Source: Cryomorphaceae bacterium (GTDB lineage Bacteria > Bacteroidota > Bacteroidia > Flavobacteriales > Schleiferiaceae). From it: 11,280 bases of DNA. Shown here one piece after another: positions 1 to 6,659 of the stretch; within the stretch, counting starts at the first letter, position 1; each line of letters starts with the position of its first letter. The notes beneath the pieces are model-generated. The model worked only from the letters and a program-made list of their open reading frames with translations. It made no database searches and was not told where the DNA came from. Position numbers and translations under genes: made by a program. The DNA lies in the NCBI GenBank assembly GCA_002685435.1, contig NYXD01000131.1, positions 1-11,280 of the forward strand, given 5' to 3'.

Positions 1-1760
1 ATAAAAATCAAATCATAGGTTTCATACTTGTGGCTGTCATTATGCTTGGTTACGGCTGGTGGCAAAGTAAAAATGTACCGGATGAACCTCTTGTGCCTGT
101 AGTAGAGGAGTCTGAAGAATCAGTCAGCGACCCTGAATTAGTGATACTTGACGAATTGACGGTAGATACTGTTTCTGAGATAGCTATTAATGCCTATCAA
201 GCGGAAGAGTTTGTAGTTGAAAACAATGATTTAAAATTGACCTTTAGCACCAAGGGTGCAAGGATGATTTCTGCACAGATTTTGGATTATCAAACCTACG
301 ATAGTCTGCCGCTGTATTTGGTGAATGAAAATCAGACCATGGATTTGATTCTACCAGGTGCGGAGAGTCTTAATCAGAAAGAATTCGCGATTGACTCACG
401 CTCCTCGTCCGGCGTGGTGCTGAGCGATGGTGTTACGAAAGTTCGAATAGCACTGCCTGAAAATGGCTTTGATTTTTCATGGGTAGTCAGTGGTCGTGCA
501 GCAGCTTCAGGTAAGCCAGAGCTGTTTTGGGAGCGTACAGCCAAGCGCACGGAAAAAGGCATTAGTAACGAACGTATCTATTCCACTTTTTCTTATAAAG
601 TCTCTGAAGATGGAGATATTGAAAACATGAGTGGGCGAGGAGGTGACGACAGTGAAGCTCTTGGTGCCGTGGATTGGTTAGCACAAAAACAACATTTCTT
701 TTCCTTCATTGCTCATCCTGAAGCTGGGTTCTCTCAGGTGCAAGCAGCTACTGTTAATGGAGGCGATGAAGATGAGAGTATCGTTAAAAAATTCTCTAGT
801 ACCGCTACACTTAATGCCACTGTTGATGGTTCGTACACCTTACCCTTTACATTTTATGTAGGTCCAAATCATTACCAGACACTGAAAGACTACGATCAAG
901 GTTATGAAAAGGTGATTAATTTCGGTTGGGGAATCTTTGGTTGGATTGGTCGAGGCGTCGTAGTACCCATTTTTAATTGGCTTGAAGGTTATGGATTAGG
1001 TTACGGCTTAATCATACTCATTATGGTGCTTATCATTAAAGGAGCCATGTCGCCATTGACTTTCGCATCCTACCGTTCCATGGCTAAAATGCGTGTGCTC
1101 AAACCGCAATTAGACGAGATGAATAAAAAATTCGGGGAGAAAGATGCGGTCGCCAAACAGCAAGCACAGATGGCCTTATATAAAGAGGCAGGTGTGAATC
1201 CTTTAGGAGGTTGTATCCCAGTGATCGTTCAGATGCCAATTTTGATTGCCATGTTCCGATTCTTCCCTGCGTCGATTGAACTGCGAGGTGAAAGCTTCCT
1301 TTGGGCCACAGATTTAAGTACTTACGATGCACTCATCTCATGGGACCAACACATTCCTTTGATCAGTACATTCTACGGGAATCACATTTCGATATTCACC
1401 TTATTGATGACCGCGTCAACTATTCTATATACCAGAATGAATCAGCAAATGACCGCAGGTACGGGTTCAAGCGAGCAGATGAAACAAATGCAGATCATCA
1501 TGTATGTGATGCCGCTAATGTTCATGTTTGTTCTGAACAGTTATCCTGCTGGACTTACGTACTATTACTTTCTTAGTAATATAGTAACCTTCAGCATGCA
1601 GTGGGGAATCCGTAAAAGCGTCAATGATGAAGCGATTCTTGCTAAGATTGAAGCTAAAAAGGCACAGCCTAAAGGCGAGAAGAAAAAGAGTAAGTTTCAG
1701 GCACGACTCGAAGAAATGCAACGCCAGCAAAATCTCAACAGATCGCAGCGTAGAAAATAA
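1..1760 (+). CDS. yidC: Membrane protein insertase YidC (5' end clipped by the window)
   Basis: YidC inserts and folds inner-membrane proteins, alone or with SecYEG. The reading frame is open from the first base and begins KNQIIGFILVAVIMLGYGWW, which is the N-terminal membrane anchor. Bacteroidota YidC usually starts MD[RK]N, and bases 1-2 (at) fit the end of a GAT codon, so only about four bases are missing and the full protein would be about 587 residues. The GTG at 30 lies inside the anchor and is not the true start. After an acidic linker comes the periplasmic beta domain (about residues 65-290). The conserved core follows: GLGYGLIILIMVLIIKGAMS, the SMAKM loop, NPLGGCIPVIVQMPILIAMF, a segment at about 463-480, and MPLMFMFVLNSYPAGLTYYY. 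The C-terminal tail is Lys/Arg/Gln-rich. The groove position that is Arg in E. coli YidC (R366) is Lys here (codon 1038-1040), which I recall as normal for Bacteroidota. A terminator follows directly. Confidence 0.97.
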   Translation, partial: KNQIIGFILVAVIMLGYGWWQSKNVPDEPLVPVVEESEESVSDPELVILDELTVDTVSEIAINAYQAEEFVVENNDLKLTFSTKGARMISAQILDYQTYDSLPLYLVNENQTMDLILPGAESLNQKEFAIDSRSSSGVVLSDGVTKVRIALPENGFDFSWVVSGRAAASGKPELFWERTAKRTEKGISNERIYSTFSYKVSEDGDIENMSGRGGDDSEALGAVDWLAQKQHFFSFIAHPEAGFSQVQAATVNGGDEDESIVKKFSSTATLNATVDGSYTLPFTFYVGPNHYQTLKDYDQGYEKVINFGWGIFGWIGRGVVVPIFNWLEGYGLGYGLIILIMVLIIKGAMSPLTFASYRSMAKMRVLKPQLDEMNKKFGEKDAVAKQQAQMALYKEAGVNPLGGCIPVIVQMPILIAMFRFFPASIELRGESFLWATDLSTYDALISWDQHIPLISTFYGNHISIFTLLMTASTILYTRMNQQMTAGTGSSEQMKQMQIIMYVMPLMFMFVLNSYPAGLTYYYFLSNIVTFSMQWGIRKSVNDEAILAKIEAKKAQPKGEKKKSKFQARLEEMQRQQNLNRSQRRK

Positions 1761-1777
1761 TTTGGATTTTTTCCAGC

Positions 1778-1807
1778 AAAAAGCCCCGCCAAGAGCGGGG
1801 CTTTTTT
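1778..1807. terminator. Strong hairpin terminator after yidC, probably bidirectional
   Basis: A perfect stem is formed by GCCCCGC (1783-1789) and GCGGGGC (1795-1801) around a five-base loop. An A-run on the left and six T's on the right (1802-1807) extend it. It begins 18 bases after the yidC stop codon and has the full form of an intrinsic terminator on the plus strand. The A-run makes it also usable on the minus strand, where it sits two bases beyond the ancestral stop of the pseudogene at 1810. Confidence 0.9.
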
Positions 1808-1809
1808 AT

Positions 1810-2184
1810 TCAACACATTTCAATAGTTTGATTTTCGAAGTGGATGATTGTAGGTCCGCCGGTACACCCACCAATTTCTTCGAGATAAATGTCTTTCTCG
1901 TCGTTGCTGATGATTCATTGTCCGCTTTAGTGCTTTCGTAATGTACCCTCTTCAATCACATCACCTGGTTTGGCACCCATCCAAAGACTATTGCTGTTCT
2001 TAGATATTTTAAGGGTAATGTGACCGTCGTTAAGATTAACGATCACTTCATCGCCCATGGTTTTTCCACCCCACTCGGCAAAGGCAATCTCGAACCTGTA
2101 GGTGCCGTTTAGAAGTATTTCGCTTTGTGGCGGGTCGGTAGTCGAGAGCCAACAGGTCAGTATAAGGCTGAGTGGGGCGTGCAT
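1810..2184 (-). pseudogene. Small secreted-protein gene broken by two in-frame stop codons
   Basis: The intact part reads 85 codons from the ATG at 2184 to a TAA at 1927-1929. It has a hydrophobic start (MHAPLSLILTCWLS) and then a core with GTYRFEIAFAEWGGKTMGDE. In the same frame beyond the TAA, the translation continues SGQ, a TGA (1915-1917), then IISNDEKD, EEIGGCTGGPTIIHFEN and a final TGA at 1810-1812, just before the terminator. I recall small flavobacterial proteins of unknown function with GTY.F.IAFAEWGGK near the start, HK(T)GKWII in the middle and a GGC..GP.IIDF tail. Against that pattern the two stops replace Lys (AAA to TAA) and Trp (TGG to TGA), each by one substitution. Restored, the protein would be about 124 residues, which fits the family as I remember it. 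The start lacks the usual positive charges; an out-of-frame ATG AAA lies eight bases upstream. The function is unknown, and the truncated 85-residue product could still be made. Confidence 0.72.
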
Positions 2185-2199
2185 GGTTTCATGACAAAA

Positions 2200-2227
2200 A
2201 AAGCCCCGCAGTTTCCTGCGAGGCTTT
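2200..2227 (-). terminator. Intrinsic terminator of the Omp28-like lipoprotein gene
   Basis: Read on the minus strand, AAAGCCTCGCAG, a four-base loop, and CTGCGGGGCTTT form a 12-base-pair stem with one mismatch. It runs into seven consecutive T's (plus-strand A-run 2196-2202). It lies about 20 bases past the stop of the lipoprotein gene at 2249 and just upstream of the start of the small pseudogene, so it separates the two transcripts. Its GCCCCGC core resembles that of the terminator at 1778-1807. Confidence 0.87.
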
Positions 2228-2248
2228 CATAAATGTGAAGATCAGTGG

Positions 2249-3253
2249 TTAGTCAACGTGTGTCACAACGCCATTGATGTAATCATAGTCTCCTGAACCG
2301 TCTTGACGAAGTTCCCAGATGATCGTTGCGATGCTGAAGTCAGCATCCATTCCAGCAGGAAGCGTGGGCTTGTTGATATGGAACTGGAATGGCGTGTAGC
2401 GTGTTCCGTAGATATCTCCTGCTGCATAAGCATTACCCAACGGGTTGATATCTCCTAGATTCATTCCCCATGGTCCTAATGAAGTAGTGGTAGTGTCGCT
2501 AGTAGCGGCATCAGAGCTTTCAAGCCAGCCTACGATTGCTGTAGTCGCATGGTCATAAAGCACTTCGTCATGTGTGTATATTGTTCCAGAAGTAATAAGC
2601 GGTGTTCCTGCTACTACCGCCGCGTCTTGAGCCCAAGTCGTTGGCGTTGTTCCAGAACCGGTACTTACTTTAGGGAGTGAACTTACCTGATTTAAGTCTG
2701 CACCGTTACCGTAGTCTTTCGCAACAACGCCGTTTAACAGAAGGTACGATTGAACCATGTAAATGTTTTCCGTTTTCGTTTCAAGAACTTTGATGCGCGG
2801 GTAAACCGTGAATCCAGTGCCCGCATCGTTAGTCATAGCATCTGCTTCAAGACTGAAGGCAACTTCTGCCATTGTCGCTGCTGCAGCTGCAGTAGCTGGA
2901 CTTTGACCAACATCGGTATTGTTTACATAAAAGTTCGGTACACCGGAAGTAGGGAAGTTATCGTCAAACTTTGCAGAAGCTTCATTATCTGTTGAGAACC
3001 AATCACCAACGTGATTTGCGATTAACACGACGCTATCTCCCAATATACCGTCGAGAGTTGCCATTATCTCGGCACCATTAGGGCAGTATTGACACCAAGC
3101 TCCTGTGGTCTCAATGACCAACGGGCGAACAACGCCGCTAACAGTTAATGAATCTCCAGGGTATGTCGCTGGTGCAGGTTCTGGACCTCCAGTATCACAA
3201 GAAGTGATGAATAATGCGCCGAAAACAGCGCTTAATGCGATTAATTTTTTCAT
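2249..3253 (-). CDS. Omp28-like lipoprotein with thioredoxin fold
   Basis: This is a secreted lipoprotein of 334 residues. I choose the ATG at 3253 because it gives a classic lipoprotein signal: MKKLIALSAVFGALFITSC, with the lipid-attachment Cys at 19 followed by an Asp/Gly/Pro-rich tether. A start eight codons upstream is possible but would put extra residues before the signal. Residues about 36-125 resemble a thioredoxin fold: a beta strand, then ETTGAWCQYCPNGAE with the C54-x-x-C57 pair, and later SGVPNFYVNN with the likely cis-proline P106. This arrangement matches the Omp28-related family of Bacteroidota. The C-terminal part (about 150-334) is beta-rich, Thr/Ser-rich and not recognised. 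There is a short poly-alanine stretch near residue 115. I see no type IX secretion tail. The family's role is not established; a periplasmic or outer-membrane redox role is inferred from the CxxC. It follows the EEP-family gene by 47 bases. Confidence 0.88.
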   Translation of the reverse strand: MKKLIALSAVFGALFITSCDTGGPEPAPATYPGDSLTVSGVVRPLVIETTGAWCQYCPNGAEIMATLDGILGDSVVLIANHVGDWFSTDNEASAKFDDNFPTSGVPNFYVNNTDVGQSPATAAAAATMAEVAFSLEADAMTNDAGTGFTVYPRIKVLETKTENIYMVQSYLLLNGVVAKDYGNGADLNQVSSLPKVSTGSGTTPTTWAQDAAVVAGTPLITSGTIYTHDEVLYDHATTAIVGWLESSDAATSDTTTTSLGPWGMNLGDINPLGNAYAAGDIYGTRYTPFQFHINKPTLPAGMDADFSIATIIWELRQDGSGDYDYINGVVTHVD

Positions 3254-3281
3254 AGGTCGTAATATGTCTTTTAACAACTCA

Positions 3282-3326
3282 CTAAATTATCGAAAAATCA
3301 TCAATCATTTACATGAAATATGTAAA
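3282..3326 (-). promoter_or_regulatory. Possible promoter with a 7-5-7 inverted repeat for the lipoprotein gene
   Basis: On the minus strand TAATTTAG (plus 3282-3289) matches the Bacteroidota -7 consensus TAnnTTTG except for one base. Eighteen bases upstream, where the -33 element should lie, there is no TTTG. Instead there is a perfect inverted repeat, TTTACAT (3308-3314) and ATGTAAA (3320-3326), around five bases. The repeat overlaps the last codons of the upstream EEP gene. It could be a repressor or activator site, or chance in AT-rich DNA. Confidence 0.35.
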
Positions 3327-4251
3327 CGGGTAGATGGTCCGAGTATCCGTAGGTGTAGAATTGTCCTAGATAGGCTCTTTTAGGTTTATAGCCGCCCCAT
3401 TTAGCGTCAGTTTCCAACAAGAGTGGCGGCGCAAGAATCCTGCCTCGATACTGTCTTTTGCTTCGGTATAGCGCGAGATCAATATGCTGCCATCGGCCTT
3501 GAAACTTGTAGGTGCCATTAATGTTTTTAGGATGCGAAAAACCAGGGGCAGTCCAGCCGCTGCCTATGATGTTTTGAAAATAATCTGCGGTAGATACATC
3601 GTTAAAGTCCCCAACTATTAATTGGTTTTGGGCGCTATCGCATTCCAATTCCGCCAAAATTGCCAATAAAGCCTTTTTTCGGAAGGGCGCGCTTTTTAAT
3701 GCACCGCCTCTTTTTGAGGGGAGGTGGACGATGACACTGGTTAAATCGATACTGTCTTTTTGCGACACACTTCTTGAGGCTAAGAGCAACGCATCTCGAC
3801 TTTTAAAGTGGCCTGAGCTGTAAGTAATGGGTTTACTTTGAAGGATTCGGGAAGTGCTAAGATTAATAAGAGCGCCACAATCGATGCCTCTGTGGTCAGG
3901 ACTATCAAAATGTACAATTTGCCAAGGTCCGAGGCTTCTAATTGCTTTGTGCTTTGCTAAATCCAGGAGAACTGTGCGGTTTTCTACTTCGGCAACGGCA
4001 ATAATATCGATAGTATGTTCTGTAGTATTCATTGCACACCGAAGTGCACGAGCAGTCTGTCTAATTTTCAGAAAATAGGTTGGGCTGGCGTAGGAGTATG
4101 CCCCGTTTGGTGTAAAATCAAAGTCGTTTTTACCTCGATCGTGCAAAGTGTCAAATAGGTTTTCGACATTATAAAAGAGGATGTGTTGTGCGAAGCCGGA
4201 ATAGGAGCACAACGAGAATAACAAGCAATAAGTAGAAAGGATAAACCGCAT
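3301..4251 (-). CDS. Secreted endonuclease/exonuclease/phosphatase family protein
   Basis: The protein has 316 residues and begins with a signal peptide, MRFILSTYCLLFSLCSYSGF, probably cut near FA-QH. The rest carries the motifs of the metal-dependent EEP superfamily (DNase I, Ape1 and phosphodiesterase-like proteins). They occur in order: YNVENLFDT with N28, VAEVEN with metal-binding E88, RGIDCGALI, VIVHLPSK with H176, IVGDFND with D215 and N217, QHIDLAL with D258, and SDHLPVY with D305 and H306. All expected catalytic residues are present, so the enzyme is probably active and exported. The substrate could be DNA, RNA or a phosphoester and cannot be told from the sequence. Related exported proteins are common in Bacteroidota and may serve phosphate or nucleotide scavenging, which is inference. 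It lies 64 bases downstream of queA and 47 bases upstream of the lipoprotein gene, all on the minus strand. Confidence 0.9.
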   Translation of the reverse strand: MRFILSTYCLLFSLCSYSGFAQHILFYNVENLFDTLHDRGKNDFDFTPNGAYSYASPTYFLKIRQTARALRCAMNTTEHTIDIIAVAEVENRTVLLDLAKHKAIRSLGPWQIVHFDSPDHRGIDCGALINLSTSRILQSKPITYSSGHFKSRDALLLASRSVSQKDSIDLTSVIVHLPSKRGGALKSAPFRKKALLAILAELECDSAQNQLIVGDFNDVSTADYFQNIIGSGWTAPGFSHPKNINGTYKFQGRWQHIDLALYRSKRQYRGRILAPPLLLETDAKWGGYKPKRAYLGQFYTYGYSDHLPVYIFHVND

Positions 4252-4281
4252 GTGCTCATAACGGCGATTTTCTGCTTATTT

Positions 4282-4309
4282 ATATCCTGTGTTTATAAAC
4301 AGAGGGTAT
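4282..4309. repeat. 28-base imperfect palindrome between queA and the EEP gene
   Basis: The centre TGTTTATAAACA (4290-4301) is a perfect 12-base palindrome. The pairing continues outward through CCT/AGG and ATA/TAT with two mismatched positions and none elsewhere in the 28 bases. It begins six bases past the queA stop and ends 30 bases before the EEP start. On the minus strand no T-run follows, so it is a poor intrinsic terminator; an operator or an RNA processing hairpin is as likely. Confidence 0.6.
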
Positions 4310-4315
4310 CAACAT

Positions 4316-5494
4316 TTACTCGAAATACAGCAAGGAAGAGTCGCCGTAACTTAAGAATCGATAATCTTCCTGTAGGGCATGTTGGTAGACTTCCTGCCAG
4401 CGTTTTCCAATTCCAGCGCTAACTAATAGAATAAGGGTCGAGCCGGGTTGATGGAAGTTGGTGATGATACCTTTGACCGATTTAATCCGATAGCCAGGCT
4501 TTATCATTAGCTGTGTTTTTAATGCAATCGATCGAATATTGTGGGTTTTCAAATATTCTAAAAGCGCTGAATACGCTTCTTCGGTACTAAAGGAGTTGTC
4601 TAAGGAGTATGCTTCGAATTGGCCCAAAGCTTCTAATGGCTCACCTTGCAAAATTTTAACTCCCATCCAATGGCAGCTTTCTAGTGTTCTCAAACTCGTC
4701 GTTCCAACCGCGAATCTAGTGCCTTTATGAGCTAGGTAGTGTTCGAGCCAATCGCGACTTAAAAGCAATTCCTCTGAATGCATTTCGTGCTTTTCGACTG
4801 CGCCATCGTCTAAAGGCTTGAAGGTCCCGGCACCGACGTGAAGCGTAACTTCAAACCAATGGTGATTTTTTTTTGTTAACTGATCAAATAACGTTTGGGT
4901 AAAATGCAATCCAGCCGTTGGAGCAGCAACAGAGCCATTACTTGCCGCATAAACGGTTTGGTAACGTTCAACATCTGCATTTTCCGCATCCCTATTCATG
5001 TAGGGTGGCAGTGGAATTTTACCAGCAATTTCCAATACAGTGCTAAAAGTAGCTTCGCTGTTCCAGCTAAAATGAATTACGAAAGCGTGACCCATACGTA
5101 TTCCTTTTTTAGCCGTAAGGACTAGGCCGTCGCCGAGATCTAAATGCAGCGTATGATCTTTCCACCGTTTAAGGTTACCGACGAGACATTCAAATTGTAC
5201 CTGGTGCGTGGCGTTCATGCTTTCTTCAACACTCCTGTTATAAGGCCCCAGACAAAATACCTCGATGGGTTTGGCGCCCGTGGTCTTGGTAAAATGAAGA
5301 CGCGCTTTTACGACCCTCGTATTGTTAAATATGAGCTGGGAGTTTTCTGGGAGGAGATCATGAAGTTCTGAGAACCGTTGGTCTTCAATCTTACCATCGC
5401 GATACACAAGAAGTTTGCTAGCATCGCGTTGTTCCAATGGGTGGATAGCGATGCGGTGTTCGGGAAGCAGGTAATCGAAATCGGACTTTTGCAT
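4316..5494 (-). CDS. queA: S-adenosylmethionine:tRNA ribosyltransferase-isomerase QueA
   Basis: QueA transfers and rearranges the ribosyl part of S-adenosylmethionine onto preQ1 at the wobble base of tRNA, forming epoxyqueuosine. The call rests on motifs along the whole length: DFDYLLPEHRIAIHPLEQRD at the start, LIFNNTRVVKARL (54-66), RYQTVYA followed by GSVAAPTAGLHF (187-198), HVGAGTFKPL (219-228), EKHEMHSEE (234-242), VGTTSLRTLES (263-273), TNFHQPGSTLILLVSA (345-360) and YRFLSYGDSSLLY near the end. At 392 residues it is longer than E. coli QueA (about 356). Extra sequence lies around residues 85-115, which matches the longer QueA form I recall from flavobacteria. It starts with ATG 12-15 bases after the predicted transcription start and has no Shine-Dalgarno sequence. 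It may be cotranscribed with the EEP gene downstream. Confidence 0.96.
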   Translation of the reverse strand: MQKSDFDYLLPEHRIAIHPLEQRDASKLLVYRDGKIEDQRFSELHDLLPENSQLIFNNTRVVKARLHFTKTTGAKPIEVFCLGPYNRSVEESMNATHQVQFECLVGNLKRWKDHTLHLDLGDGLVLTAKKGIRMGHAFVIHFSWNSEATFSTVLEIAGKIPLPPYMNRDAENADVERYQTVYAASNGSVAAPTAGLHFTQTLFDQLTKKNHHWFEVTLHVGAGTFKPLDDGAVEKHEMHSEELLLSRDWLEHYLAHKGTRFAVGTTSLRTLESCHWMGVKILQGEPLEALGQFEAYSLDNSFSTEEAYSALLEYLKTHNIRSIALKTQLMIKPGYRIKSVKGIITNFHQPGSTLILLVSAGIGKRWQEVYQHALQEDYRFLSYGDSSLLYFE

Positions 5495-5511
5495 GGTAAA
5501 TTAGCTCGATG

Positions 5512-5541
5512 CAAATGTAGGTATCGCTACCTTTACCCAAA
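5512..5541 (-). promoter_or_regulatory. Bacteroidota-type promoter of queA
   Basis: On the minus strand the -33 element TTTG (plus 5538-5541) is followed by an 18-base spacer and a perfect -7 element TACATTTG (plus 5512-5519). This fits the Bacteroidota primary sigma consensus TTTG / TAnnTTTG in every fixed base. Transcription should start near 5505, leaving a leader of only about a dozen bases before the queA ATG at 5494. Confidence 0.75.
5528..5535 (+). promoter_or_regulatory. Possible -7 element for the GT4 gene
   Basis: TACCTTTA matches TAnnTTTG except for the last base and lies 20 bases before the ATG at 5556. The best upstream partner is TTAG at 5501-5504, 23 bases away, which is weak. 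The element sits inside the spacer of the queA promoter on the other strand, so the two promoters would compete. Confidence 0.4.
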
Positions 5542-5555
5542 GAACGAATTCTCGC

Positions 5556-6659
5556 ATGCCTAAAAAGATCATTCTTTCCACTACCAACGACATCAGCACG
5601 GACAACCGCGTACACAAGGTGGCCATGCTGTTGCTGGAATTGGGGTACAATGTGCATTGGGTAGGGAGGTTACAGCCGAATAGCGTGCCTCTCGATAGGC
5701 CGTATGAGACTACGCGAATGCGTCTGTTGTTTAAAAAAGGCGGTCTATTCTATGCAGAATTTCAAGTGCGGTTATTTTTCTTTCTTTTGCTGAATAGATC
5801 GGCGGTATTCGTGTCGAATGATCTCGATACATTGTTGCCTAATTATTTAGTTTCACGTCTTTACCATTCAGAACTCGTTTACGACAGTCATGAATATTTT
5901 TGTGGCGTTCCCGAGATACAAGGAAGGTGGGTTAAAAAGGTTTGGCTTGCTGTAGAGCGATTAGTTTTTCCCAAGCTAACACACTCATGGACCGTAAATG
6001 AAAGCATTGCTGACCTTTACGAAAAGGATTACGGTATTCGACCTCAGGTGTTTCGGAACATAAGTCCGAAGCCGCATGCATTTGAGCCTAAAACAAGGCG
6101 AGAATTAGGTCTGCCGGAGCACTTGTGTATTGCAATAAACCAAGGTTCAGGAATGAATGTTGACCGAGGCCTAGAAGAAGCAGTATCCGCGGTTGCAGGT
6201 ATGGAAGGATGGCTTTTGATCTTGGTGGGCAGTGGAGATGCTATCCCAAGTTTAAAAGAAAAAGTAGCTCAAGAAGGTTGGCAGGGGAAAGTGAAATTTA
6301 TTGATCGCATGCCTTATGACCAATTATTGCACTACACGGCCGCTGCTGATGTGGGTTTAAGTCTAGATAAAGATTCAAATATCAATTACCGTTTTTCGCT
6401 CCCGAATAAGCTCTTCGACTACATCCATTGCAACACACCTGTTGTGACTTCTCGGGTAATTGAGGTAAAGCGCATTGTTGAGGACTATAATGTTGGACTA
6501 ACGGTACATGTGGAAAATATATTAGCCTTACGAAGATCAATTGCTGCCGTTGCTGAACATCGGGAAGCCTATGATCCAGGTTTAAAGCATGCTCAAGAAG
6601 CTTTGAGTTGGGAAAAGGAGTGTATTCCGCTTAGAAATTTCTACGCCCAATTTTTATAG
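5556..6659 (+). CDS. Glycosyltransferase, GT4-like (GT-B fold)
   Basis: The protein has 367 residues and no signal peptide. The N-terminal half begins KKIILSTTNDISTDNRVHKV and contains FVSNDLDTLLPNYLVS and LVYDSHEYF, sequences I recognise from a conserved Bacteroidota glycosyltransferase group. The C-terminal half has a Rossmann-like start (AINQGSG at 194-200, LLILVGSGD at 220-228) and the donor-binding region FIDRMPYDQLLHYTAAADVG. SLPNKLFDYIHCNTPVVTSR (281-300) follows, with the E/K-rich nucleotide-sugar site typical of the GT1/GT4 families. It probably transfers a sugar from a nucleotide donor to a cell-envelope glycan at the cytoplasmic side; donor and acceptor are unknown. The ATG at 5556 is the first start after the divergent queA promoter, and no Shine-Dalgarno is visible. 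Its last 29 bases overlap the tail of the convergent GT2 gene. Confidence 0.92.
   Translation: MPKKIILSTTNDISTDNRVHKVAMLLLELGYNVHWVGRLQPNSVPLDRPYETTRMRLLFKKGGLFYAEFQVRLFFFLLLNRSAVFVSNDLDTLLPNYLVSRLYHSELVYDSHEYFCGVPEIQGRWVKKVWLAVERLVFPKLTHSWTVNESIADLYEKDYGIRPQVFRNISPKPHAFEPKTRRELGLPEHLCIAINQGSGMNVDRGLEEAVSAVAGMEGWLLILVGSGDAIPSLKEKVAQEGWQGKVKFIDRMPYDQLLHYTAAADVGLSLDKDSNINYRFSLPNKLFDYIHCNTPVVTSRVIEVKRIVEDYNVGLTVHVENILALRRSIAAVAEHREAYDPGLKHAQEALSWEKECIPLRNFYAQFL

Noticed and set aside
30..32. GTG as the start of yidC
   Set aside because: The frame is open upstream to the window edge and the upstream residues complete the membrane anchor, so the true start is outside the window.
1038..1040. Lys instead of the E. 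coli groove Arg in YidC as a novelty
   Set aside because: To my knowledge Lys at this position is usual in Bacteroidota YidC and retains the positive charge.
1624..1941. 105-codon plus-strand open frame over the yidC tail and terminator
   Set aside because: It overlaps yidC in another frame and runs through the hairpin and the antisense of the pseudogene; the translation has no recognisable features.
2875..2898. Short GCAGCT-type tandem repeat
   Set aside because: It simply encodes the poly-alanine stretch of the lipoprotein and is too short to be a separate element.
4068..4259. Minus-strand 63-codon frame starting eight bases before the EEP start
   Set aside because: It overlaps the EEP signal peptide in another frame; the EEP frame carries all catalytic motifs and explains the region.
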